From positions 1 to 6,859 of the forward strand of contig DWVN01000044.1 of NCBI GenBank assembly GCA_019120235.1: a stretch of 6,859 nucleotides of DNA, in the 5' to 3' direction. Positions 1 to 6,204 of this stretch are shown here, piece by piece. A program made the position numbers and the translations under genes. The first letter of the stretch is position 1. Every line of letters starts with the position of its first letter. Origin of the DNA: Dwaynesavagella gallinarum (lineage in GTDB: Bacteria; Bacillota; Clostridia; Clostridiales; Clostridiaceae). The notes beneath the pieces were generated by a model. The model was given only the letters and a program-made list of their open reading frames with translations. It made no database searches and was not told where the DNA came from.

Positions 1-1118
1 ATTTGTAATAAAATTATTTTGTTTTCCTGAACTTTTAATTTTATATTACTTATTGCTTCTGATATTCCATAAATTAACGGAATTACAAGAATCAGCCCTC
101 CCAATAGACCATATTCAAAAATATTGATATAAGTACCATAATCTGCTAAATAATATGTATCATATGATAATTTAATTTGATCTGGTAAAAAACCCATACC
201 TATCCAAATATTATTTTTCCATTCCTGGAAGAAATAATTAAATCCATTCATACGTGCTAAAGTAGAGCCGCCATAATTTAAATTATTCGATGAAAAGGTT
301 TGAAAGAAAGCAAGAATATTATGATATCCAAATACAAAAATAATGAATATTAATAAAATTAGTATTGAATATTGAATTACCTTTCTATTCGATACTCTAC
401 TTTTTAAAAGAAACATAAATAATATCAGTATTATGCTTAATAATACTTGAACTCTACCTTGGCTTATAAATATTTGATAGCTAAATAAAAAAAGTAATTC
501 TATAAATCCAGCTATTTTTTCTTTTTTTAAACTTCCATAAAAAATCAAAATTAAAGAGAACACCAAAAGATACGGATCCAAAAAACTTCCTGCCATTCTT
601 GATAATACTAAGGATCCTAATTCTCTAGTCCACGCTGTTCCTCCTTCTCCAGAAAAATATCCAGGAGCAATATTTATTCCTTTAAAATTATACATACCCC
701 AAACAATTGATCTAATTAATAAATTTATAATTCCTAAATAATTTATAGTGCTAAGAAATTTTCCATTAGGATCTTTTTTTAATATTTCTTGAATAGGATA
801 AACTAACAGCAAAAAGAGTATGCAATCATATCTTTTAATTGTATCTCCAACATTCAACAGTGGCATAAATTGCTGTTTCAATCTAATCAATTGAAATCCA
901 TATACAGCAAAAACAGAGACAATGAAAAAATTGTACCAATTAGTTGTTTTATACTTATGTTGACTTATCAAATATATAAAAAATGTCAAAAAAGTAACAG
1001 CTATAGAAAAATAAAACCATGTAAAGGTCTTATTACTATTTATATTTAAAACCCCTATGTTCAAAATTATAATTAAATATATAGCTAATTTATAACAATT
1101 TATTTTATTTATTTTCAT
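1..1118 (-). CDS. wzy: Wzy-like polysaccharide polymerase, multi-pass membrane protein (3' end cut by window)
   Basis: Reading the minus strand by hand from the ATG at 1118 gives 372 uninterrupted codons that run off the left edge, so the C-terminus is missing. The product is strongly hydrophobic, with membrane-type stretches at about residues 11-25, 33-52, 62-78, 98-109, 125-142, 183-195, 203-219, 225-238, 249-266 and 336-350. A large polar loop (about 267-335) holds the pattern R289 followed by WIGMGF (305-310), which resembles the Arg...G-x-G region of Wzy/O-antigen-ligase-type proteins. By family knowledge such a protein joins flipped lipid-linked repeat units outside the membrane. Its start overlaps the end of the upstream transferase gene by 14 bases in another frame, with a weak GAG seven bases before the ATG, which suggests translational coupling. 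ATA isoleucine codons are very frequent. A Wzx flippase is the main alternative, but those usually have 12-14 evenly spaced helices and no such loop. The symbol names the role only. Confidence 0.85.
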   Translation of the reverse strand, partial: MKINKINCYKLAIYLIIILNIGVLNINSNKTFTWFYFSIAVTFLTFFIYLISQHKYKTTNWYNFFIVSVFAVYGFQLIRLKQQFMPLLNVGDTIKRYDCILFLLLVYPIQEILKKDPNGKFLSTINYLGIINLLIRSIVWGMYNFKGINIAPGYFSGEGGTAWTRELGSLVLSRMAGSFLDPYLLVFSLILIFYGSLKKEKIAGFIELLFLFSYQIFISQGRVQVLLSIILILFMFLLKSRVSNRKVIQYSILILLIFIIFVFGYHNILAFFQTFSSNNLNYGGSTLARMNGFNYFFQEWKNNIWIGMGFLPDQIKLSYDTYYLADYGTYINIFEYGLLGGLILVIPLIYGISEAISNIKLKVQENKIILLQ

Positions 1119-2193
1119 CTTTATTCTCTAAAAGTTCATTTATTCTTTTTACTCTTTCTTTCCAACTATTTTTATCTAAAAATTCATTTCGTAATATTTG
1201 ATTATATTTAATACTTGAATCAGATAAAACTTGTCCTATTCGTTTGCAATAATCTACTTCATTATCATAAAAGTATACAAATGGCTTAAATCTATCGATT
1301 TCATTATATTTTATTGTAATAATATTTTTATCAAAATTTATATATTCATATAGTTTTACTGGATCAACTGATTCCACGATTTTATTTAATTTAAACGGCA
1401 TTACTAATGCAATATCATTTTTTATATGTTCATACAAGTCATCATGTTCTATAGTTCCTAAAAAATGTATTCTGGAATTTTGTGGAACTTTAATATTTTT
1501 ATCAACAGGACCTATAATTTTATACTCTAATTGAGGATATTTATTTAAACTTGCTTCTAGGATTTTAAAATCAAACCATCTACTTACTGTTCCAATGTAC
1601 GAAATAGTAGCTGAATTCTTTTTATTTTCTTTAGTACTTATATCATTCAAATTTATTTTTGGTCCATTAAATCCATTTCTAACTAAAAATAATTTTCTTT
1701 TTATCTGTTGTCCATATCTTCTAATAATAACCTGACGTAAATTTTCACTAGTGACTAACACAATATCTGATTTCGAGATTAAGTCTTTTTCTTCTCTCTC
1801 AACAGATCTTGTTTCTAATACAGAATAATCATCCATACAATCATATAAAATTTTTCCGTCATAATCTTTTGGAATTACATCTACTGGAAAAATTGATGAA
1901 AAATAAATTACATCAGGTTGTAACTTTTTTATTAGCTTTTTTATTTTCTTTTTTATAAAGTAATAATATGTTTTTTTGAAAATTTTATATTTATTCAAAA
2001 AATTGGGTGATGTATACAATGGTACTAGTTTAACTTTAGATTGTGTTTTTTCTTTCTGTAAGTCTTTCCTTCTATAAGAGCGTTTATAAACTACATAAAC
2101 ATCGTTATATTCAGATAAATTCTCAGCAATATATTGTGGTCGTTGCTTTATCCAATACCAATCCAAATTCATTAAATATAATATTTTTTTCAT
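1105..2193 (-). CDS. TuaH-like glycosyltransferase (GT-B fold, GT1/GT4-like)
   Basis: This complete 362-residue protein is probably a cytoplasmic transferase that adds one sugar to the lipid-linked repeat unit. Visible marks are WYWIKQRPQYIAENL at 12-26 (the W..RPQ signature near the N-terminus of TuaH-like transferases), YDCMDDYS at 117-124, VRNGFN at 171-176 (end of the N-terminal domain), YIGTVSRWFD at 199-208 opening the C-terminal Rossmann domain, FLGTIEHDDL at 244-253, and VDPVKLYEY at 276-284, matching the donor-binding 'P.K.yEY' element with Glu283. A basic stretch rich in lysine (about 81-91) may help membrane contact; that part is inference. The ATG at 2193 follows an AAAGGA site at 2207-2202 with an 8-base spacer. 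The gene lies 12 bases after the GT2 gene and overlaps the polymerase gene by 14 bases. TuaH itself belongs to teichuronic acid synthesis; here the surroundings point to EPS. The sugar and linkage cannot be read from the sequence. Confidence 0.85.
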   Translation of the reverse strand: MKKILYLMNLDWYWIKQRPQYIAENLSEYNDVYVVYKRSYRRKDLQKEKTQSKVKLVPLYTSPNFLNKYKIFKKTYYYFIKKKIKKLIKKLQPDVIYFSSIFPVDVIPKDYDGKILYDCMDDYSVLETRSVEREEKDLISKSDIVLVTSENLRQVIIRRYGQQIKRKLFLVRNGFNGPKINLNDISTKENKKNSATISYIGTVSRWFDFKILEASLNKYPQLEYKIIGPVDKNIKVPQNSRIHFLGTIEHDDLYEHIKNDIALVMPFKLNKIVESVDPVKLYEYINFDKNIITIKYNEIDRFKPFVYFYDNEVDYCKRIGQVLSDSSIKYNQILRNEFLDKNSWKERVKRINELLENKDENK

Positions 2194-2201
2194 AAATCTA
2201 T

Positions 2202-2207
2202 TCCTTT
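2202..2207 (-). promoter_or_regulatory. Ribosome binding site overlapping the upstream stop codon
   Basis: AAAGGA reads 2207 to 2202, eight bases before the ATG at 2193. Its first three bases are part of the TAA stop (2208-2206) of the GT2 gene, so a ribosome ending the GT2 protein would sit on the start site of the TuaH-like transferase. This supports the start chosen and suggests coupled translation. Confidence 0.7.
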
Positions 2208-3129
2208 AATAAGTTTTGAAAATAATACCTAATATAAATTCCTTTCTTAATCTAAATGGTTTTACCCTAAATATTTTTTTATTTAAAAATTTAATACGCG
2301 ATATAAATGATTTACTCTTATAATCAATAACTTCATTAATAACCTTTTTATTTTTTTCAGGGATATCTGGATAATACATTAATCTAATCTCTTGATACTC
2401 TTTCAACATACTATCTCTACTAATAAATAAACGTTGGTATAAATTATTAATTTTTGTAAAAATACCTCTGCGAGATCCCACTACATTTCCATAATGTTGT
2501 CTATATAAAACAGCCCGATAATTTGAATCAAAATATACTCGACCACCGATAGCTAAACATACTTTGTGTATCCAATCATCGTGCATAACCATTTTACTTG
2601 GAATTTTATTTAATATTTTTTTATATAATTGAGTATTAAAAACCATTGTACATCCTGTACAATAACTGCAAACCACTGAAAAATTAAATGTAGAAGTTGT
2701 AAAATGAAAATTATTTTTTAATTTATTGCCATTTTCATCAATTCTTTGGAAATCAGCACAATATAGTGATGGTATATTTTTATATTGCTGCATATTTAAT
2801 ATTTTAATTGCTCTATATAATTTATTTTCTTTCCAAATATCATCTTGATCACTAAATGCATAATACATATTAGAATTATCAGATTTTACGTATTTTGAGT
2901 TTAATAAATTAAAAAAGCTTTTTGCAGGACCTAAATTTTCCCCTCTATAAAAAATTAATTTATCCTCATCTTTATATCTTTTTAAAATTTTTAATGTATT
3001 ATCTGAAGAACCATCATCTCGTATAATAAGAGTTACTTTTACATTTTCTTGATTTAAAATACTATTAATTTGCTCTTCTAAGTACTTTTCGCCATTGTAT
3101 GTAGACATTAATACTGTAACTTGTTCCAT
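2206..3129 (-). CDS. GT2-family glycosyltransferase (rhamnosyltransferase-like)
   Basis: This complete 307-residue protein has a typical GT-A, family 2 catalytic domain. The N-terminus carries MSTYNGEKYLEEQINSIL (8-25), the nucleotide-binding RDDGSSDNT (37-45), the DxD-containing DQDDIWKENKL (94-104), TGCTMVFN (158-165) and the likely catalytic-base region MHDDW (182-186). A YRQHYGNVVG element (209-218) follows. This order and the SDQDDIW form are common in GT2 proteins annotated as rhamnosyltransferases in EPS and rhamnan clusters, but the donor sugar is an inference. The C-terminal about 90 residues are basic and lack a clear membrane helix, so the enzyme is probably cytoplasmic or membrane-associated. 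The ATG at 3129 has only a weak AGG at 3138-3136. The ATG for Met8 would cut into the beta-strand before the YNG motif, so the first Met is preferred. The gene follows the Caps_synth-type gene after 24 bases, the largest gap in the window. Confidence 0.9.
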   Translation of the reverse strand: MEQVTVLMSTYNGEKYLEEQINSILNQENVKVTLIIRDDGSSDNTLKILKRYKDEDKLIFYRGENLGPAKSFFNLLNSKYVKSDNSNMYYAFSDQDDIWKENKLYRAIKILNMQQYKNIPSLYCADFQRIDENGNKLKNNFHFTTSTFNFSVVCSYCTGCTMVFNTQLYKKILNKIPSKMVMHDDWIHKVCLAIGGRVYFDSNYRAVLYRQHYGNVVGSRRGIFTKINNLYQRLFISRDSMLKEYQEIRLMYYPDIPEKNKKVINEVIDYKSKSFISRIKFLNKKIFRVKPFRLRKEFILGIIFKTY

Positions 3130-3153
3130 ATCTTACCTATTAATCACTATTTA

Positions 3154-4086
3154 TCATAATCTATCATTTATTAATGAATAATATACCGTGTTTAAGCCAT
3201 TAATCTTATTAACATATTTTCTCTTATAAGATAATTTATTAATTTTACTTGGAATTGTAAAATTCTCAGCAGGCGTATTTAACAATTCTTCCATACAGAA
3301 AATTTTTTTATTATTCACAGGTATTGCATCTATTTGCTTTTTAAACGAAGCGATATTTTCATAAGCTATAGTGATTACTGCATCAAGTAATAAGTATGCA
3401 ATTAGATAATTTTCAGATATCGCATAATTAATCAATATCTCATTTATTAATTTAATGCCCAAATTATTTTTTCCTGCTCCCAGAAAGAAACTCGACCATT
3501 TACCTTTGCAAACATGCCATGAACTATATAGGTCGTGTTTTACAGTAAATAATTCATATTTATTTATTTCGGAAACATCCTCGTTTAAAAATACAGTTGA
3601 ATCTATCCATACGCCTCCATATTTAGATAATAAATTCATTCTTAAAATATCCGCAAAAAACGTTATTGGAAATTTGCTTTCGTTTATTTTATCAACAATA
3701 CTTTTATTTATTTCAACATAATTTGAATAATTATATTGATCAATAATAATAACTTTTTTACCACTACTATGTTTCTTTATATTATTTATACAAGCTTTTA
3801 CAAGCTGTGGAGCATTATCGTAACCTTGCCACCAGCATATCCAAATATATTTTGAATCAAATATTAAATGTGAACCGCCACTATTTTTTGTGTCCTTATT
3901 TTTATATTTATTGATAGTTTCTTCATTATTCTTGTATAAATATTTAACTACTAACCTATATTTAAAATAATGTAATTTATGAAATAAGAAACTATTAGGA
4001 AATAATTTTTGTGAAATTGTAGTTAATACACTAATAAATGTATAAATAATTCCAAAGTTTTTACAAAAATATATATATTTTTTCAT
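3154..4086 (-). CDS. Capsular polysaccharide synthesis-type glycosyltransferase (Caps_synth / GT32-like)
   Basis: This complete 310-residue protein probably transfers a sugar from a nucleotide donor to the growing repeat unit. It shows the features of the capsular polysaccharide synthesis (Caps_synth) and DXD-sugar-transferase families: IWICWWQG at 81-88, the VIIIDQYNY strand at 112-120, and the block from about 145 to 165 with ADILRMNLLSKYGG followed by VWIDSTV, where Asp162 in the WID element stands at the family's DxD position. FLGAGKNN (201-208) follows. The first about 50 residues are basic-hydrophobic and might associate with the membrane. The ATG at 4086 lies 5 bases after the TAA of the upstream PssE-like gene. 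I see no convincing Shine-Dalgarno sequence, so initiation probably depends on coupling to the upstream gene. It is very AT-rich compared with the pssD/pssE pair just upstream, which points to a separate origin. The gene ends in TGA, unlike its neighbours. Donor and linkage are unknown. Confidence 0.85.
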   Translation of the reverse strand: MKKYIYFCKNFGIIYTFISVLTTISQKLFPNSFLFHKLHYFKYRLVVKYLYKNNEETINKYKNKDTKNSGGSHLIFDSKYIWICWWQGYDNAPQLVKACINNIKKHSSGKKVIIIDQYNYSNYVEINKSIVDKINESKFPITFFADILRMNLLSKYGGVWIDSTVFLNEDVSEINKYELFTVKHDLYSSWHVCKGKWSSFFLGAGKNNLGIKLINEILINYAISENYLIAYLLLDAVITIAYENIASFKKQIDAIPVNNKKIFCMEELLNTPAENFTIPSKINKLSYKRKYVNKINGLNTVYYSLINDRL

Positions 4087-4091
4087 ATTTG

Positions 4092-4598
4092 TTATTTTCT
4101 GTTATTAAATAAATTTGCAACAACAACACTTAATTTCTCATTAAACTGCTTATTATTACTACTTTCACCATGGCTCTTAGTCTTGACAATTTCATCGTAA
4201 TCATCGAGCATCTTTTTTAGATCATCAATATCATAAACTGGAATAATATTATTCATTCTTTCAGCAATTAACTTTGTAAAATCTATTTGATGATTATTCA
4301 CATGTTCATGAAACTTCTCTTGACGAGGAACCACAATAGGCACTTTCCCGTACTGAAGTGCTTCAATAAAACTCGACGGTCCACCATGTGTTATAACGAT
4401 TCGAGCATCTTTTAAAACCTGTCGCATTTCGTCAAATGACATCATTTTATGAGCTTCACAATGTTTAGGCACATATGTACTAAAGCCAGTTTGAACAATA
4501 ACTTTTTCTTTTATGTCGCCATTAGCTACTAAATCATCAATTTTTTTGATTAACCTATTAAATGGTTGCTCATGTGTACCCACAGTAACAAAAATCAT
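4092..4598 (-). CDS. pssE: PssE/Cps14G (Alg13-like) glycosyltransferase catalytic subunit
   Basis: This complete 168-residue protein corresponds to the C-terminal half of a GT28-type enzyme. It opens with FVTVGTHEQPFNRLI (3-17), the standard start of Alg13/Cps14G proteins. It also carries ITHGGPSSFIEA (69-80) and PIVVPRQEKFHEHVNNHQ (87-104), the UDP-sugar binding region of the GT28 C-terminal domain. In this family the protein binds the nucleotide sugar and works as a partner of the PssD/Alg14-like subunit, which brings it to the membrane and the lipid-linked acceptor. In pneumococcal serotype 14 the pair adds beta-1,4-galactose to lipid-linked glucose; the same activity here is an inference. 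The ATG at 4598 has a clear AGGTGA site with a 4-base spacer, and the gene begins 12 bases after its partner. The length matches the family (about 160-170). The last about 30 residues are polar and look unstructured. Confidence 0.92.
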   Translation of the reverse strand: MIFVTVGTHEQPFNRLIKKIDDLVANGDIKEKVIVQTGFSTYVPKHCEAHKMMSFDEMRQVLKDARIVITHGGPSSFIEALQYGKVPIVVPRQEKFHEHVNNHQIDFTKLIAERMNNIIPVYDIDDLKKMLDDYDEIVKTKSHGESSNNKQFNEKLSVVVANLFNNRK

Positions 4599-4602
4599 TA
4601 AA

Positions 4603-4608
4603 TCACCT
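4603..4608 (-). promoter_or_regulatory. Ribosome binding site of the PssE-like gene
   Basis: AGGTGA reads 4608 to 4603, four bases before the ATG at 4598, inside the 12-base gap after the TAG of the PssD-like gene. It is one of the stronger Shine-Dalgarno matches in the window and fixes this start. Confidence 0.65.
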
Positions 4609-4610
4609 AA

Positions 4611-5060
4611 CTAAAAGATACTTCCTAAGTTAATTGCCTTAGGATAAACTTTCTTCATTTCTTCCCATTCAACAATAAACTTATCAGTTATTGGATAAAC
4701 CAACTTACCTGTAAGTGTCGGCTTATCATAACGGTCAAATACTTCAATATATATAGTTTTGGCACCCATTAATTTACCAATATAAAAAAATGGAACTGCT
4801 ACAGCAGCTCCACTAGAAATAATTAGATCGGGTTTCTCTTTATGGAGTATCTTAACAGCTAAGAAAGTATTTTTAATCAAGTTTTTGATGTTCCTATTGG
4901 TAGGATAATAACATCCATACATCTTCTCGCCCTTTAACTTACTTTTGGCATCTTCCTTATCAAAGGTGACCCAGAATCTATCTTTATTATGCCAAAAAGG
5001 CTTTAACATGTATAAATGCGTTAAATGTCCACCACTTGAACCAACTAAACATATCTTCAT
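4611..5060 (-). CDS. pssD: PssD/Cps14F (Alg14-like) glycosyltransferase membrane/acceptor subunit
   Basis: This complete 149-residue protein matches the N-terminal half of a GT28-type enzyme and is the usual size for Cps14F/PssD. It begins MKICLVGSSGGHLTHLYML (1-19), whose G-S-S-G-G-H loop is the family signature. KPDLIISSGAAVAVPFFYIGK (76-96) and KTIYIEVFDR (101-110) follow, the latter resembling the I.E.. element of MurG/Alg14 proteins. There is no separate N-terminal anchor helix as in yeast Alg14; the hydrophobic patch about 78-97 is the likely membrane-contact part (inference). The role is to form one functional transferase with the PssE-like protein encoded 12 bases downstream. The ATG at 5060 follows AGGTG at 5070-5066 with a 5-base spacer and lies 20 bases after the GT4 gene. 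Base composition is richer in GC than in the flanking transferases, as in its partner. Confidence 0.92.
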   Translation of the reverse strand: MKICLVGSSGGHLTHLYMLKPFWHNKDRFWVTFDKEDAKSKLKGEKMYGCYYPTNRNIKNLIKNTFLAVKILHKEKPDLIISSGAAVAVPFFYIGKLMGAKTIYIEVFDRYDKPTLTGKLVYPITDKFIVEWEEMKKVYPKAINLGSIF

Positions 5061-5065
5061 ATAAG

Positions 5066-5070
5066 CACCT
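5066..5070 (-). promoter_or_regulatory. Ribosome binding site of the PssD-like gene
   Basis: AGGTG reads 5070 to 5066, five bases before the ATG at 5060. It sits wholly in the 20-base gap after the GT4 stop codon. The core and spacing nearly match the site before the PssE-like gene, as expected if the two genes travelled together. Confidence 0.65.
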
Positions 5071-5080
5071 GTCTCTTAAA

Positions 5081-6202
5081 TTAAATACTATCTAGCTTTT
5101 TGATATCTTCATCAAAATCTATTTTTTCTGAGTTTAGATTCTTTAATATTTGTTTCTTTAAAGAAGAATTCAAATACAATTTTTTTATTTTTTCTTCCAA
5201 ATCAATAGGATTCAGTTGGGATATTATTCCATTGGTACTATCTTCTATTTGTTCTTTATTTGCTGGAAAATCAGAAGTGACAATTAATTTCTTTAAAACT
5301 CTCGCTTCCGTTAGTGCTATACTATAGCCTTCATGTCGTGACGGCTGAGCATAAATATCACAATTTTTTATATATGGATATGGATTATCTTTTCTTCCTA
5401 ATAAATAAAAATTATTATTTAATTTTTCTTTATTAATTAGCCTTTCTAATTTCTTTCTATCCTTACCTTCTCCAATCCCATACCATTTAAAACTAATACC
5501 ATCTTGCTTTAAAAGAGAAGCCGCTTTAATTGAAATATCATATCCTTTTTGTTCAGTTAATCTTCCAACAGTAACAATATTAAAGTTTTTTGGATCTAAT
5601 TCCTTAGGATAGAATTTTTCCGATTTTTTTATTATCTCTGAAGTATCTAATACATTATAAAAAACTTCAGATTTGTTTTGCTCATTAGGATATAGATTAT
5701 CAAATTCTTTTTTTATAGATTTTGAAACGCAGAATATTTTATTAACATTCGGAAAATACTTTTCAGTGTTTTTCAACCAAGGCATCTTTTCATCATGTAG
5801 CCAAAAAGCTTTTTTATCCGCTAACACATTTAAAGCTAAATATGCGGTTGTAAATGCTCCATAACCATAGAAATCTATTGCAATATCGAAATGTTCATTT
5901 ATTTTTGAGCAATGCTTTGCCACCAAATCATACAAGCCTACTCGACTATTAAATTTGATTTTTTTAACTGCTTTCCCTAAAAACGAATACATTGACACTA
6001 ATTTATGATAATATTCATTATCAAAATCTATATACTTTATTGCAATATGATTTTTAAGTCTATATTTATATTCATTATCGTGATCTAACAAAAGCAGAGT
6101 CACTTCAAACTTTTGTGGATCTAAATGATTTAGCAATTCTACTAAAGCTACTTCGGAACCTCCTCCTCCAAGAGATTTCGCAATAACAAGCATTTTTTTC
6201 AT
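5081..6202 (-). CDS. GT4-family glycosyltransferase (GT-B fold)
   Basis: This complete 373-residue transferase is probably cytoplasmic and uses a nucleotide-sugar donor to extend the lipid-linked chain. The N-terminal domain opens MKKMLVIAKSLGGGGSEVAL (1-20), with the Gly-rich acceptor-side loop of GT4 enzymes, and has FWLHDEKMPW at 133-142. The linker region FYNVLD (181-186) leads to the donor domain with VGRLTEQKG (212-220), YGIGEG (241-246) and PSRHEGYSIALTEA (287-300). In the last, Glu291 and Glu299 form the E-x7-E pair typical of retaining GT4 enzymes. An ATG at 6271 is in frame, but it would overlap the priming transferase by 67 bases and add 23 polar residues before the normal family start. 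The ATG at 6202 has GGAG upstream and starts two bases after the upstream stop, so it is preferred. A GTG at 6205 is a weaker option. The gene is much more AT-rich than the priming transferase upstream. The sugar added cannot be determined. Confidence 0.9.
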   Translation of the reverse strand: MKKMLVIAKSLGGGGSEVALVELLNHLDPQKFEVTLLLLDHDNEYKYRLKNHIAIKYIDFDNEYYHKLVSMYSFLGKAVKKIKFNSRVGLYDLVAKHCSKINEHFDIAIDFYGYGAFTTAYLALNVLADKKAFWLHDEKMPWLKNTEKYFPNVNKIFCVSKSIKKEFDNLYPNEQNKSEVFYNVLDTSEIIKKSEKFYPKELDPKNFNIVTVGRLTEQKGYDISIKAASLLKQDGISFKWYGIGEGKDRKKLERLINKEKLNNNFYLLGRKDNPYPYIKNCDIYAQPSRHEGYSIALTEARVLKKLIVTSDFPANKEQIEDSTNGIISQLNPIDLEEKIKKLYLNSSLKKQILKNLNSEKIDFDEDIKKLDSI

Positions 6203-6204
6203 CA

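Noticed and set aside
1..2193. Many TATAAT-like words and T/A runs as promoters or terminators
   Set aside because: At this AT content such words are expected by chance; they fall inside coding sequence and none has a convincing partner element.
3130..3153. Largest intergenic gap as a possible promoter or terminator
   Set aside because: Only 24 bases, AT-rich throughout like the genes around it, with no G+C-rich hairpin followed by a T run and no spaced -35/-10 pair that stands out.
3455..3721. Plus-strand open frame of 88 codons
   Set aside because: It lies wholly antisense to the conserved part of the Caps_synth-type gene, has no ribosome site of note and resembles no family I know.
5100..5327. 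Plus-strand open frame of 75 codons
   Set aside because: It is antisense to the 3' part of the GT4 gene; the low-complexity Phe/Ser/Ile composition is what the reverse of an AT-rich Lys/Glu-rich gene gives.
5673..5864. Plus-strand open frame of 63 codons
   Set aside because: It is antisense to the middle of the GT4 gene with no independent coding signal.
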